Of a DNA stretch of 14,248 bases, positions 5,795-12,659 are shown one piece after another. This DNA comes from CALMEC01 sp031372145 (lineage in GTDB: Bacteria; Actinomycetota; Thermoleophilia; Miltoncostaeales; Miltoncostaeaceae). Below the pieces are notes generated by a model, which was given only the letters and a program-made list of their open reading frames with translations, did not search any database and had not been told where the DNA came from. Every line of letters begins with the position of its first letter. The stretch's first letter is position 1. A program made the translations under genes and the position numbers. The DNA is taken from assembly GCA_031372145.1 (NCBI GenBank), contig JANMKR010000222.1:1-14248 (forward strand). Reading direction: 5' to 3'.

Positions 5795-6205
5795 TCAACG
5801 CCCGACATTCATCACATCCAGACCGAGGGCCGCGGCCGCTTCGTGCTGTCGCAGGTCGAACGTCAGAAACCGAGCCGGAGCCGGAAGTCGTTCGGCCGCG
5901 GCGATGTGGATCGCATCGAGCGTGCGGATCCGCTGAGCGCAGCCGATTTCTCGCGATCGCGCGAGACAGAGGTCATCGACCGGCACGACGGTGAAGTGTT
6001 CCCAGTCGCTCCGAAGCGCGGCGCCCGCACGCGCGAGCAGCGTCAGGTCCAGGCCGATGTGACAGAGCGTGATCTGCGCCTCGGTCAGCACGAGGGCGGA
6101 GGCGCACCATTCAGCGTCGTTGGCCATCTGCTCGAGCACGAACGCTGTGCCGTCCTCGTCGAGGTAGCGCTTCAAGAGCGCTGATGTGTCGAGGATCAGG
6201 GTCAG
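5795..6205 (-). CDS. vapC: VapC-family PIN-domain toxin (RNase), non-standard start
   Basis: PIN-domain ribonuclease toxins cleave tRNA, rRNA or mRNA using a cluster of acidic residues that bind metal. All four are visible when numbered from CTG at 6205: D6 in LILDTSALLKRY, E42 in LVLTEAQI, D97 in RTLDAIHIAAAE and D117 in FLTFDLRQHE. Length would be 136 aa, normal for VapC. The first standard start codon is TTG at 6175, inside LLKRY, and it would remove the first catalytic Asp. Only CTG codons (6205, 6199) lie where a VapC start is expected, just around the VapB stop at 6202. GGGAG lies 11 nt before the 6205 CTG. I therefore extend the gene to 6205, as either a CTG start or a start lost by mutation. 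The gene overlaps or directly abuts vapB, as in normal toxin-antitoxin operons. Confidence 0.85.
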   Translation of the reverse strand: MTLILDTSALLKRYLDEDGTAFVLEQMANDAEWCASALVLTEAQITLCHIGLDLTLLARAGAALRSDWEHFTVVPVDDLCLARSREIGCAQRIRTLDAIHIAAAERLPAPARFLTFDLRQHEAAAALGLDVMNVGR

Positions 6206-6477
6206 CGGCTTCGATGCTCCCGCAAGATCTCGGTTGAAGACGGTCCGGGTGCCTTGACCGGCTGGGGTGGTGACGGTGGCGACGTCGCGCGCGGTCCGAC
6301 GAGCAGTCCCGCAGCAATCAGATCGGCGATCGAGGTCGGATGGTCACCAGCGTTGAGCGGCCCCAATTGGGCCGCCGGCACGCCGTCGATCGTGATGACG
6401 ATCCGCTCACCCGCCATCGCTCGGCGGATGGCGCCGCTCGTCTGGTTGCGAAGTTCCCGAATGCCGATCCGCTCCAC
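6202..6477 (-). CDS. vapB: VapB/Phd-family antitoxin
   Basis: 91 aa from GTG at 6477. The N-terminal ERIGIRELRNQTSGAIRRAM followed by AGERIVITIDGVPAAQLGPL is the classic Phd/YefM-type DNA-binding dimer fold, with conserved I-x-E-L and the G-E-x-I-x-I-T-x-x-G-x-P-x-A core. The C-terminal half (about residues 42-91) is Pro/Ser/Ala-rich and ends TEILREHRSR. This fits the flexible tail that wraps and neutralises the toxin. It is directly followed by the PIN-domain gene, so it is the cognate antitoxin. The open frame extends upstream to 6675, but that part lies within the MFS gene and its composition is unlike a protein. GTG at 6477 also has a -10 box TACACT exactly 6 nt ahead and no Shine-Dalgarno, indicating a leaderless message. 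A palindrome overlapping this promoter is a likely autorepression site. Confidence 0.87.
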   Translation of the reverse strand: MERIGIRELRNQTSGAIRRAMAGERIVITIDGVPAAQLGPLNAGDHPTSIADLIAAGLLVGPRATSPPSPPQPVKAPGPSSTEILREHRSR

Positions 6478-6489
6478 ATTCCGAGTGTA
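6478..6489 (-). promoter_or_regulatory. Leaderless promoter of vapBC (TGC-TACACT, 6 nt, GTG)
   Basis: On the minus strand TACACT (6489-6484) is preceded by TGC, an extended -10 element. It is followed by 6 nt before the GTG start at 6477. No ribosome-binding site is present. Confidence 0.55.
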
Positions 6490-6503
6490 GCACGCGTGTA
6501 CAC
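6485..6503. promoter_or_regulatory. Imperfect palindrome over the vapBC promoter, putative VapB operator
   Basis: GTGTA-G-CACG-CGTG-TACAC is an inverted repeat with one unpaired base, centred on CACGCGTG and overlapping the vapBC -10 box. Type II antitoxins usually repress their own operon by binding such palindromes. Specific binding here is inference. Confidence 0.45.
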
Positions 6504-6538
6504 AATACGAGCTCTCTCTCGCGCGCCGGCGATGAGTG

Positions 6539-7750
6539 TCAGCGAGCTGGTCGGACCGAGCGTCGGGGCATTGCGGCCAGCCCCGCAAGGGCGACGGCGG
6601 CGAGCGCGGCGCCCGCCAGGAACGTCGCGGCGGGCCCAACCGCGGTCCACAAAGCCCCGGCCAGCAGGCTCGCACCGAGCAGCGCCCCGCCGGTGATCAG
6701 ATTGAACAGCCCGAACGCCGTGCCACGCAGGTCGGCCGGCGCCCGGTCGGCGATGAGCGCCGACAGGATTCCCTGCGTCGCGCCCATGTGGACACCCCAC
6801 AACACTGCGCCCACCAGTACGAGCGTCAGGCTCCCGGCGCCTGCCAGTACGAGGTCCGCGGCGATGAGCAGGCCGATTCCCCACGCCAGCAGACCGCGGC
6901 GGGACATGCGGTCGGCCAGGCGGCCGAAGGGGTAGGCGCTTCCCGCGTACGCGATGTTCATCACGATCAGCACCACCGGGATGTACCTCGCGCGCAGGCC
7001 CGTGTCACCGGCGCGAAGCAGCAGGAACGCCTCGCTGAACCGGGCCAGGGTCAGGACGGCCGCGAACGCGACGACACCCCAGAACCGGCGGTCCAGCCGG
7101 CGCATCTGTTCGCGGCTGATCGGCGAACGGCGGGCGTGCGTCGGCGTTGCGGCGCGCTCCGGCTCGCGGACGAAGCACAGGATCACGGCGACCGCGGCCG
7201 CTGCAGGGATGACTGCGATCCAGAAGACGAACCGGAAGTTGTCGCCGCTTGCGGCCATGAGAGCGACGGCCAGGGCCGGCCCCGCGAACGCCCCGACGGT
7301 GTCCATGGACTGGCGCAGGCCGAACGCCGCTCCACGCGATGCGGCCGGTGTGATGTCGGCGATCAGGGCGTCGCGCGGCGCACCCCGGATGCCCTTGCCG
7401 ATCCGGTCGACGAACCTGGCACCCAAGACCGCACCCACGCCGTTCGCCAGCGGAAACAGCGGCTTGGTCAGCGCCGCCAGCCCGTAGCCGGCCAGCACGA
7501 GCGGCTTGCGCTTGCCGATCCAGTCGCTGATCGTCCCCGAGAAGACCTTCGCAACCGATGCCGTCGCCTCGGCGATGCCCTCGATCACCCCGACCGACAA
7601 CGCAGACGCCCCCAACACGCTGACCAGGAACACCGGCAGCAGGCTGTGGATCATCTCGGACGAGGCGTCCATCAACATGCTGACGAACCCCAGCGCCACC
7701 ACCCCGGACGGGATGCCGACCCGGGAGGCGTCGGATCCGAGGCGGCTCAT
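6539..7750 (-). CDS. MFS transporter
   Basis: 403 aa, typical of the Major Facilitator Superfamily, with roughly a dozen hydrophobic segments. MFS motif A (G-x-x-x-D-x-x-G-K-R-K) is at residues 72-82, GTISDWIGKRK. A subgroup signature, FVDRIGKGIRGAPRDALIAD, is at about 113-132, followed by a region rich in SRGAAFGLRQSMDTVGAFAGP. A cytoplasmic charged loop around residues 195-225 (VREPERAATPTHARRSPISR) separates the two six-helix halves, and a second copy of motif A reads YPFGRLADRMSRRG. The substrate cannot be inferred; this subgroup is usually annotated only as MFS, sometimes as drug efflux. It lies 15 bp after the MOSC gene on the same strand, with no ribosome-binding site or -10 spacing of its own. 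It is therefore probably the last gene of the DUF1015-MOSC-MFS operon. Confidence 0.92.
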   Translation of the reverse strand: MSRLGSDASRVGIPSGVVALGFVSMLMDASSEMIHSLLPVFLVSVLGASALSVGVIEGIAEATASVAKVFSGTISDWIGKRKPLVLAGYGLAALTKPLFPLANGVGAVLGARFVDRIGKGIRGAPRDALIADITPAASRGAAFGLRQSMDTVGAFAGPALAVALMAASGDNFRFVFWIAVIPAAAAVAVILCFVREPERAATPTHARRSPISREQMRRLDRRFWGVVAFAAVLTLARFSEAFLLLRAGDTGLRARYIPVVLIVMNIAYAGSAYPFGRLADRMSRRGLLAWGIGLLIAADLVLAGAGSLTLVLVGAVLWGVHMGATQGILSALIADRAPADLRGTAFGLFNLITGGALLGASLLAGALWTAVGPAATFLAGAALAAVALAGLAAMPRRSVRPAR

Positions 7751-7765
7751 ACGCGTACGACGAGG

Positions 7766-8410
7766 CTAGGCGTCGCGGATGCGACGTTCACACCAGTCCG
7801 TCCAACTTGATTCAAGGGTCGGGGCAGCGGCGAGGCGACGAAGGGCGTCCAGGTCGGCTCGGCCCGCGACGATCACCGTGTGGAACTCGGCGATCGTGAC
7901 CGACTCCTCGGCACGCTCGATGACCTCGGCGTGATCACCGACGCCGATCTCGCCCTCGTCGAGGACCCGAACGTAGAAGCCCATGCGGTTGGCCTCGCGG
8001 AAGCGGGCCTGGAACCGGGTGTCGCCCATCCGGATGCCGAGCTTGAAGCAGGGCTCACGCGGGGAGGCGACCTGAACGAGAGCATCGCCGATCCGTAACA
8101 CGTCGCCGACGCTGACCTCGGCGTCACGCAACCCGGTGACGGTCAGGTTCTCGCCGAACTCGCCGTGTTGGAGGAGGTGGCCGAGTTCTTCGATCCACCA
8201 GGCGTAGTCGTCGGCCGAGTACACGTAGGCGGCCTTCTGTACGCCGCCGTGGACGCTCGGGTCGGCCTGCCCATCGCCCTCGAACCCCGTCGTCCGCAGC
8301 AGCACGCGACCCTCGACGGGGTACTTGAAGATGCCCGTGCTGATCATGTTCCCGCCGTAGGGAACCGGCGTCGGCTGACCGACGTTGAGGGCGAGGACCT
8401 GCTCAGCCAC
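7766..8410 (-). CDS. MOSC domain protein, YiiM-like
   Basis: 214 aa. MOSC domains are beta-barrels related to the C-terminal domain of molybdenum-cofactor sulfurase, and they bind the cofactor through a conserved cysteine. Here that cysteine is C121 in SPREPCFKLG. HGGVQKAAYVYSADDYAWW (54-72) and GEFGENLTVTGL (83-94) are further signatures of the YiiM-type subgroup, whose E. coli member helps reduce N-hydroxylated bases such as 6-hydroxylaminopurine. The last ~50 residues (VTIAEFHTVIVAGRADLDAL onward) resemble the short helical 3-alpha domain found at the end of YiiM. GTG at 8410 lies within the end of the DUF1015 gene (8-bp overlap) and lacks a clear ribosome-binding site, so it is probably translated by coupling. 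Like the nearby YuiH-type enzyme, it depends on molybdenum cofactor chemistry. Confidence 0.9.
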   Translation of the reverse strand: MAEQVLALNVGQPTPVPYGGNMISTGIFKYPVEGRVLLRTTGFEGDGQADPSVHGGVQKAAYVYSADDYAWWIEELGHLLQHGEFGENLTVTGLRDAEVSVGDVLRIGDALVQVASPREPCFKLGIRMGDTRFQARFREANRMGFYVRVLDEGEIGVGDHAEVIERAEESVTIAEFHTVIVAGRADLDALRRLAAAPTLESSWTDWCERRIRDA

Positions 8411-9644
8411 CTGAGGGCAGGTCGAGGTCGATGGGCTCCTCGAGCGAGTGGAACGCCACGCCGGTCAGCAGCTTCGGGAAGAAGTACGTGGACTTCTGGG
8501 GCATCGTCTCGCCTGCCTCCGCCACGTCGGTCACGGCGACCTTGGGCATCGGGCGCAGGATCACGGCCGCACCCACCGTGCCGGTCGAGCCCAATTGCCA
8601 TGCCTCGGTGGTGTCCTTGGTGTAGGTCAGGACCCCATCATGGGCGAGCGCGGCCTGGTCCTTGCCGAACGCCCGCTTGAGAATCCGGTCTTCGAGGACG
8701 GCGACATCCAGTTCGGCCGCCGGGGACGAGCCACCGGTCGATGCGGCGGTCAGGATCCAGGCGCCGACTGGCGTGACCAAGCCAAACGCAGGGGCATCCT
8801 GCGGGGTCTGTGCGAGGGCGAATCGGAGTGACTCCTCGCTCGTGACAGCGGTCTTGGTGAACGCGCCGTCCGCGCCGGCGGGCCAGTCGCGCAGCAGTCG
8901 GTGGGTGGGAAGGACGACAAGTCCTGGATCCTCGATGGCGGTCAGACCCATCATCACGACGTCATGCGGACCATCGCCGTCGCCCGCGGCCCGGCGTTCC
9001 TGGCGGTACGTGACGGCGGTCTCGTAGCGGTGATGTCCGTCGGCGATCAGAATCCACCGATCGGTCATCGCGGCGGTGACCGCGGCGCAACGGGCCGGAT
9101 CGTCGATCCACCAGAAGCGATTGCGTGTGCCATCGCGGCCGAGGGCCTGAGCCTGAGGCGCTCCGGTGACGGCTGCCGCGGTCCACACCGCGCCTGCGTC
9201 GTCGGGGTAGATGCCATAGACCGGCGAGATCTGCGTATGCGCGCCGTAGAGGAGCCTGAGCCGATCCTCCTTGGGTCCCGCGTGGGTCCGCTCGTGCGGC
9301 CGGACGACGCGGGCCTCGTATGGCTCCACGCCGACGGTTGCGAGCAGCACCTTGCGCTCGTGCGTCGACCCGTCGTCAAGGGTGAACGTCTGCGTCCACG
9401 CGACGATCCCCGGCGTGCCTGCCCGGGTCAGCACGCCGGCGCCCAGCCACCCGTCGATGAGCGCCCCGACCAAGTCGTACGAGAGCTCGGGCAGCTCCAG
9501 TCGCACGGCGTTGTTGGGGCTCGCCGCCAGCAGATCCTGACGTTCCGCGTCGTCGATGACGTCGTACGGCGGGCACACCAGCCGGTCGAGGTCGCCCGCG
9601 GCCTCGTCGTACCTGAGTGCTCGGAATGGACGGACGTCGGCCAC
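8403..9644 (-). CDS. DUF1015 family protein
   Basis: 413 aa, normal for the family. Its biochemical role is not established to my knowledge. Diagnostic blocks are ADVRPFRALRYDEAA at the N-terminus, VCPPYDVIDDAERQDLL and NAVRLELPE (about 22-55), RPHERTHAGPKEDRLRLL, the strongly conserved ILIADGHHRYETAVTYR in the middle, VVMMGLTAIEDPGLVVLPTHRLL, and a C-terminal QKSTYFFPKLLTGVAFHSLE. The invariant Asp-Gly-His-His-Arg-Tyr-Glu block is the likely active site or ligand site (inference). GTG at 9644 is chosen because the conserved RPFRAL follows immediately. A TACGAT box lies 8 nt upstream, and the frame further upstream runs into the divergent helicase gene. The gene appears to be the first of an operon with the MOSC and MFS genes, and it is divergent from the helicase gene with a 63-bp shared promoter region. 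Confidence 0.9.
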   Translation of the reverse strand: MADVRPFRALRYDEAAGDLDRLVCPPYDVIDDAERQDLLAASPNNAVRLELPELSYDLVGALIDGWLGAGVLTRAGTPGIVAWTQTFTLDDGSTHERKVLLATVGVEPYEARVVRPHERTHAGPKEDRLRLLYGAHTQISPVYGIYPDDAGAVWTAAAVTGAPQAQALGRDGTRNRFWWIDDPARCAAVTAAMTDRWILIADGHHRYETAVTYRQERRAAGDGDGPHDVVMMGLTAIEDPGLVVLPTHRLLRDWPAGADGAFTKTAVTSEESLRFALAQTPQDAPAFGLVTPVGAWILTAASTGGSSPAAELDVAVLEDRILKRAFGKDQAALAHDGVLTYTKDTTEAWQLGSTGTVGAAVILRPMPKVAVTDVAEAGETMPQKSTYFFPKLLTGVAFHSLEEPIDLDLPSGG

Positions 9645-9658
9645 GGGTGGGGATCGTA
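9645..9658 (-). promoter_or_regulatory. Probable near-leaderless promoter of the DUF1015 operon
   Basis: On the minus strand TACGAT (9658-9653) fits TANNNT and precedes GTG 9644 by 8 nt. Transcription would begin within one or two bases of the start codon. No Shine-Dalgarno is present. The spacing is 2 nt longer than at the other leaderless genes, so this is less certain. Confidence 0.4.
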
Positions 9659-9695
9659 CCTGGCACCGTCGCCGGCATGTCCGCCGTGCTCCGCG

Positions 9696-9707
9696 TACTC
9701 TCCGTGG
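9696..9707 (+). promoter_or_regulatory. Leaderless promoter of the helicase-nuclease gene (-10 TACTCT, 6 nt, GTG)
   Basis: TACTCT at 9696-9701 is followed by 6 nt and then GTG at 9708. The surrounding bases contain no Shine-Dalgarno sequence and the -35 region is not consensus. It sits in the 63-bp gap shared with the divergent DUF1015 promoter. Confidence 0.5.
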
Positions 9708-12659
9708 GTGGTTCTTGACGGTCTCACCGATGAGCAACGCGACGCGGTCACGCATCCCGGCGGGCCGCTGCTGGTCGTCGCCGGTGCGGGTGCGGGCAAG
9801 ACCCGGGTCCTGACCCACCGCCTGGCCTGGCTCGTCGATCAGGGGGTGGAGCCGGGAGAGATCCTGGCGTTGACGTTCAGCGCCCACGCAGCCGAGGAAC
9901 TACGCGCCCGCGCCGAGGTGCTGCTGGGTCGCGCGCACGAGACGCTGCGGGTTTCGACGTTCCACGCGTTCGCCGGTGAGCTCGCCCGGGTGCAGGGCGT
10001 CGACCATGGCTTGCTGCCGGCGGCGGTGTGGGCGACCGAGGAGGATCGCGCGCTGATGTTGTTGGAGCGCATCGGTGAGCTCGACTTGGTGGCACACGAC
10101 TTGCGCGGCGATCCCGGCCGTGTCGTCACCGAGATCCTGGGCCGGATCGACCGCTGCAAGAACGAGTTGGTCGGCGCAGATGACTTCGTCACGTTCGCCG
10201 GCCATGCGCTGCAGAACGCCTCGACGTCCAAGGAGAAGCGCGAGCGGCTCAAGGACCTGGAGTTCGCCCGTGCCTACCAAGCACACGACAGGTGGCTGGC
10301 CGAGGCGGGCATGGTCGACTACGGCGAGGCCATCGTCCGCGCACTGGGGCTGATGCGCACCCACGCGGACCGGCTTGCCGCCGTTCGTGAGACGACCCGC
10401 CACGTGATGATCGACGAGTTCCAAGACACCGATCACGCGCAGGCGCAACTGCTGTACCTGCTTGCCGACACCGCCGAGAGCGTCGTGGCGGTGGGTGACG
10501 ACGACCAGGGCATCTACCGCTTCCGCGGAGCGTCGACCAAGAACATCGCCGACTTCCGCGCCCGGTATCCGGCCCGCCGCGAGATCAAGCTCGAGCTCAA
10601 CCATCGATCCACCCAGGCGGTCCTGGATGCCGCACACGCGGTCGTCGAACGTGTTCCCGAGCGTGCCGAGAAGCGCTTGGTGGCGCTCCCAGCGGCAACC
10701 GGACCGGCCCCCCACATGTGGATGGCGCCCGACGAGGACGGCCAGGCCCGCGCCGTGGCCGACGAGATCCTGCGGCTGGTCGAGCAGGGCATCCCCTTCG
10801 AAGAGCAGGCGATCCTGATGGATGCGGTCCGCACGGAGTCACCCGCGATCGTCCGTGCGCTCGAGGCCGCGGGCATCCCCCATCAAGTCCACGGGGGCCT
10901 CGGCTTGTTCGAGCGTCGCGAGGTGCGGGAACTGCTCGCATGGCTTCGCGCGATCACCGACCCGACGGATGCCCAGGCGCATCTGCGCCTCGCGGCCGAC
11001 CCAACGTTGCAACTCCCCTGGGGCGCGACCGCCGACGCCGTGGCGACTGCCGCGGCAGCCGGGGTCCCGATCACCGGTGCGGTGTTGCACGTGGCCGGTG
11101 GCGCCGGGACACCGTTCGCGATCGCCCTCGACGCGGTCGGTCCGGCGGCGACCGGCCCTGCCGACGACTTCGTCCGCGAGGTCCTCGATCGTTCGGGTTT
11201 GCGCCGCCGCGCGCTGGCCCTGGGTGGTGCCGAAGGCGCGTCGCGGCTGTTGGGTCAGGCATCGCTGGAGCGCCTGGCCGTCGAGATCGCCCGCCGCGAT
11301 TCGTCGCTGGACCCCCCGGCATTGGTCCGGCGGCTGGTGGGGCTGGCCGAGGTTGGCCACCGCGGCCGCATCGAACGTCCGACCGAGCGGACCGGGGTGC
11401 AGGTCTCGACGATCCACCAGAGCAAGGGCCTGGAGTTCGACGTGGTCTTCTTCGTCGGGTTGGTCTACGCCCGGATGCCTGGTCGTGACCGGCAGCGCAG
11501 CGACATCCCCGACCAGCTCCTGCCCGAGACCATCCAGCGCGGCCGCGACGCCCACATCGCCGAGAAACGTCGCCTGGCCTACGTCGCGATGACCCGGGCG
11601 AGGGCGCACCTCTATCTGACGACCTACGAGATGGGCGAGCGCGTACGCCAGCGGACCTCGCCCTTCTTCGACGATGCGCGTGAGGCGATGGGCAACCCGG
11701 AACCCGACGTTGTGGGCATCGGCGCCGCCGTGGCGACGCTCGCCGAGGTCGGTGACGCGCGCGAGGCGCTCGAACTCGTGGGCCAAGCCGCGGCGACGGC
11801 GCTCGCCACGGGCGCAGCCGATGTGGACGCCCTGGGGGCACAGGCCGAAGCGGCGCTCCGCACGTTGATCGCGTCGCGGGCTCGCGCGTTGACGGCGCCG
11901 CCCGATCCCGTCGTGGCCGCACCTGCCGTTGCGGGTGGCGCTGCACCGATTGACATCTCTCCGAGCGATCTGCAGACGTACCGCATGTGTCCGCTGCGCT
12001 TTCGGTTTGCGCGGGTCGACAAGATCCCGCAACGTGACCGGCCGGGCGGAAAGATCGGGACGGCGGCCCACTTGGCGCTCGAGGCCCACTACCGTCCCGG
12101 AGGCAGCGGTGGCGACGGGCACGCCTTGGTGGCCCGGTTCGAGCAGCAGCTGACGCGCCTGGGCGTCGCGCAGACCCCCGAAGGTGAGCAGGCGCTGCGC
12201 CGCGGTCGCGAACAGCTGCCGCAGTATCACGAGCGCGTGATGCGCGGCGGCACGACCCCTGCGGGTGTGGAGCGCAAGTTCACGTTGCCGCTGGGCCATC
12301 ACACCGTCCGTGGCCGGGTCGACCGCATCGACCGCCACCCCAGCGGCGGGTTCCAGCTGATCGACTACAAGACCGGCCGGCCACCGGGTGTCAGCGGAGT
12401 CGGGGACGAAGACATGGTGCTGGCGCTCTACATCACCGCGGCCCAGGCGAGTGGATCCAAGATCCAGGGTGCTCGCCTGGAGTATGTGCTCGACGGCGAT
12501 TCCCGCGTGTTCGATCCCGACCAGGCGGAACTTGCGACGCTCGTCGAGGATGCCCGTCTGCTTGCGGACGCGGCCGCGTCCGGCGCGTTCGAGCCCCGGC
12601 TTGGCTGGCATTGCGAGTCGTGTGACTTTCAACTCCTGTGCCCGGCGAAGGATCGATGA
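9708..12659 (+). CDS. UvrD-type DNA helicase fused to iron-sulfur PD-(D/E)XK nuclease (AdnA/AddB-like)
   Basis: 983 aa. The N-terminal ~650 residues form a superfamily 1 helicase: Q-motif LTDEQRDAV (6-14), Walker A AGAGAGKT (25-32), Walker B DEFQDT (236-241), GDDDQGIYRFRGA, motif V STIHQSKGLEFD (from about 567) and motif VI YVAMTRARAHLYL with R630. After an Ala-rich linker, the C-terminal domain (about 750-983) is a RecB-type nuclease with GTAAHLALEAHY, RVDRID (D872) and LIDYKTG (D886, K888). Four cysteines (C761, then C969, C972 and C978 as CESCDFQLLC) match the 4Fe-4S staple of AddB/AdnA-type nucleases. By family it should unwind and resect DNA ends in recombinational repair; whether it needs a second subunit is unknown, and none is visible. 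GTG at 9708 is chosen because the Q-motif follows at once and a -10 box lies 6 nt upstream. A longer open frame to 8901 is antisense to DUF1015. Its stop overlaps the next gene by 4 bp. Confidence 0.94.
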   Translation: MVLDGLTDEQRDAVTHPGGPLLVVAGAGAGKTRVLTHRLAWLVDQGVEPGEILALTFSAHAAEELRARAEVLLGRAHETLRVSTFHAFAGELARVQGVDHGLLPAAVWATEEDRALMLLERIGELDLVAHDLRGDPGRVVTEILGRIDRCKNELVGADDFVTFAGHALQNASTSKEKRERLKDLEFARAYQAHDRWLAEAGMVDYGEAIVRALGLMRTHADRLAAVRETTRHVMIDEFQDTDHAQAQLLYLLADTAESVVAVGDDDQGIYRFRGASTKNIADFRARYPARREIKLELNHRSTQAVLDAAHAVVERVPERAEKRLVALPAATGPAPHMWMAPDEDGQARAVADEILRLVEQGIPFEEQAILMDAVRTESPAIVRALEAAGIPHQVHGGLGLFERREVRELLAWLRAITDPTDAQAHLRLAADPTLQLPWGATADAVATAAAAGVPITGAVLHVAGGAGTPFAIALDAVGPAATGPADDFVREVLDRSGLRRRALALGGAEGASRLLGQASLERLAVEIARRDSSLDPPALVRRLVGLAEVGHRGRIERPTERTGVQVSTIHQSKGLEFDVVFFVGLVYARMPGRDRQRSDIPDQLLPETIQRGRDAHIAEKRRLAYVAMTRARAHLYLTTYEMGERVRQRTSPFFDDAREAMGNPEPDVVGIGAAVATLAEVGDAREALELVGQAAATALATGAADVDALGAQAEAALRTLIASRARALTAPPDPVVAAPAVAGGAAPIDISPSDLQTYRMCPLRFRFARVDKIPQRDRPGGKIGTAAHLALEAHYRPGGSGGDGHALVARFEQQLTRLGVAQTPEGEQALRRGREQLPQYHERVMRGGTTPAGVERKFTLPLGHHTVRGRVDRIDRHPSGGFQLIDYKTGRPPGVSGVGDEDMVLALYITAAQASGSKIQGARLEYVLDGDSRVFDPDQAELATLVEDARLLADAAASGAFEPRLGWHCESCDFQLLCPAKDR

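Noticed and set aside
6478..6675. Longer VapB starting at 6675
   Set aside because: The added part overlaps the end of the MFS gene and crosses the -10 box and palindrome; the Phd-type fold begins at the GTG 6477.
6536..7810. 424-codon plus-strand open frame opposite the MFS gene
   Set aside because: Composition is Arg/Gln/Asp/His-rich with no domain, and the minus strand has clear MFS motifs.
8901..9707. Upstream extension of the helicase reading frame by about 270 codons
   Set aside because: It is antisense to the well-supported DUF1015 gene, lacks any domain, and the helicase Q-motif begins right after GTG 9708, which has a correctly spaced -10 box.
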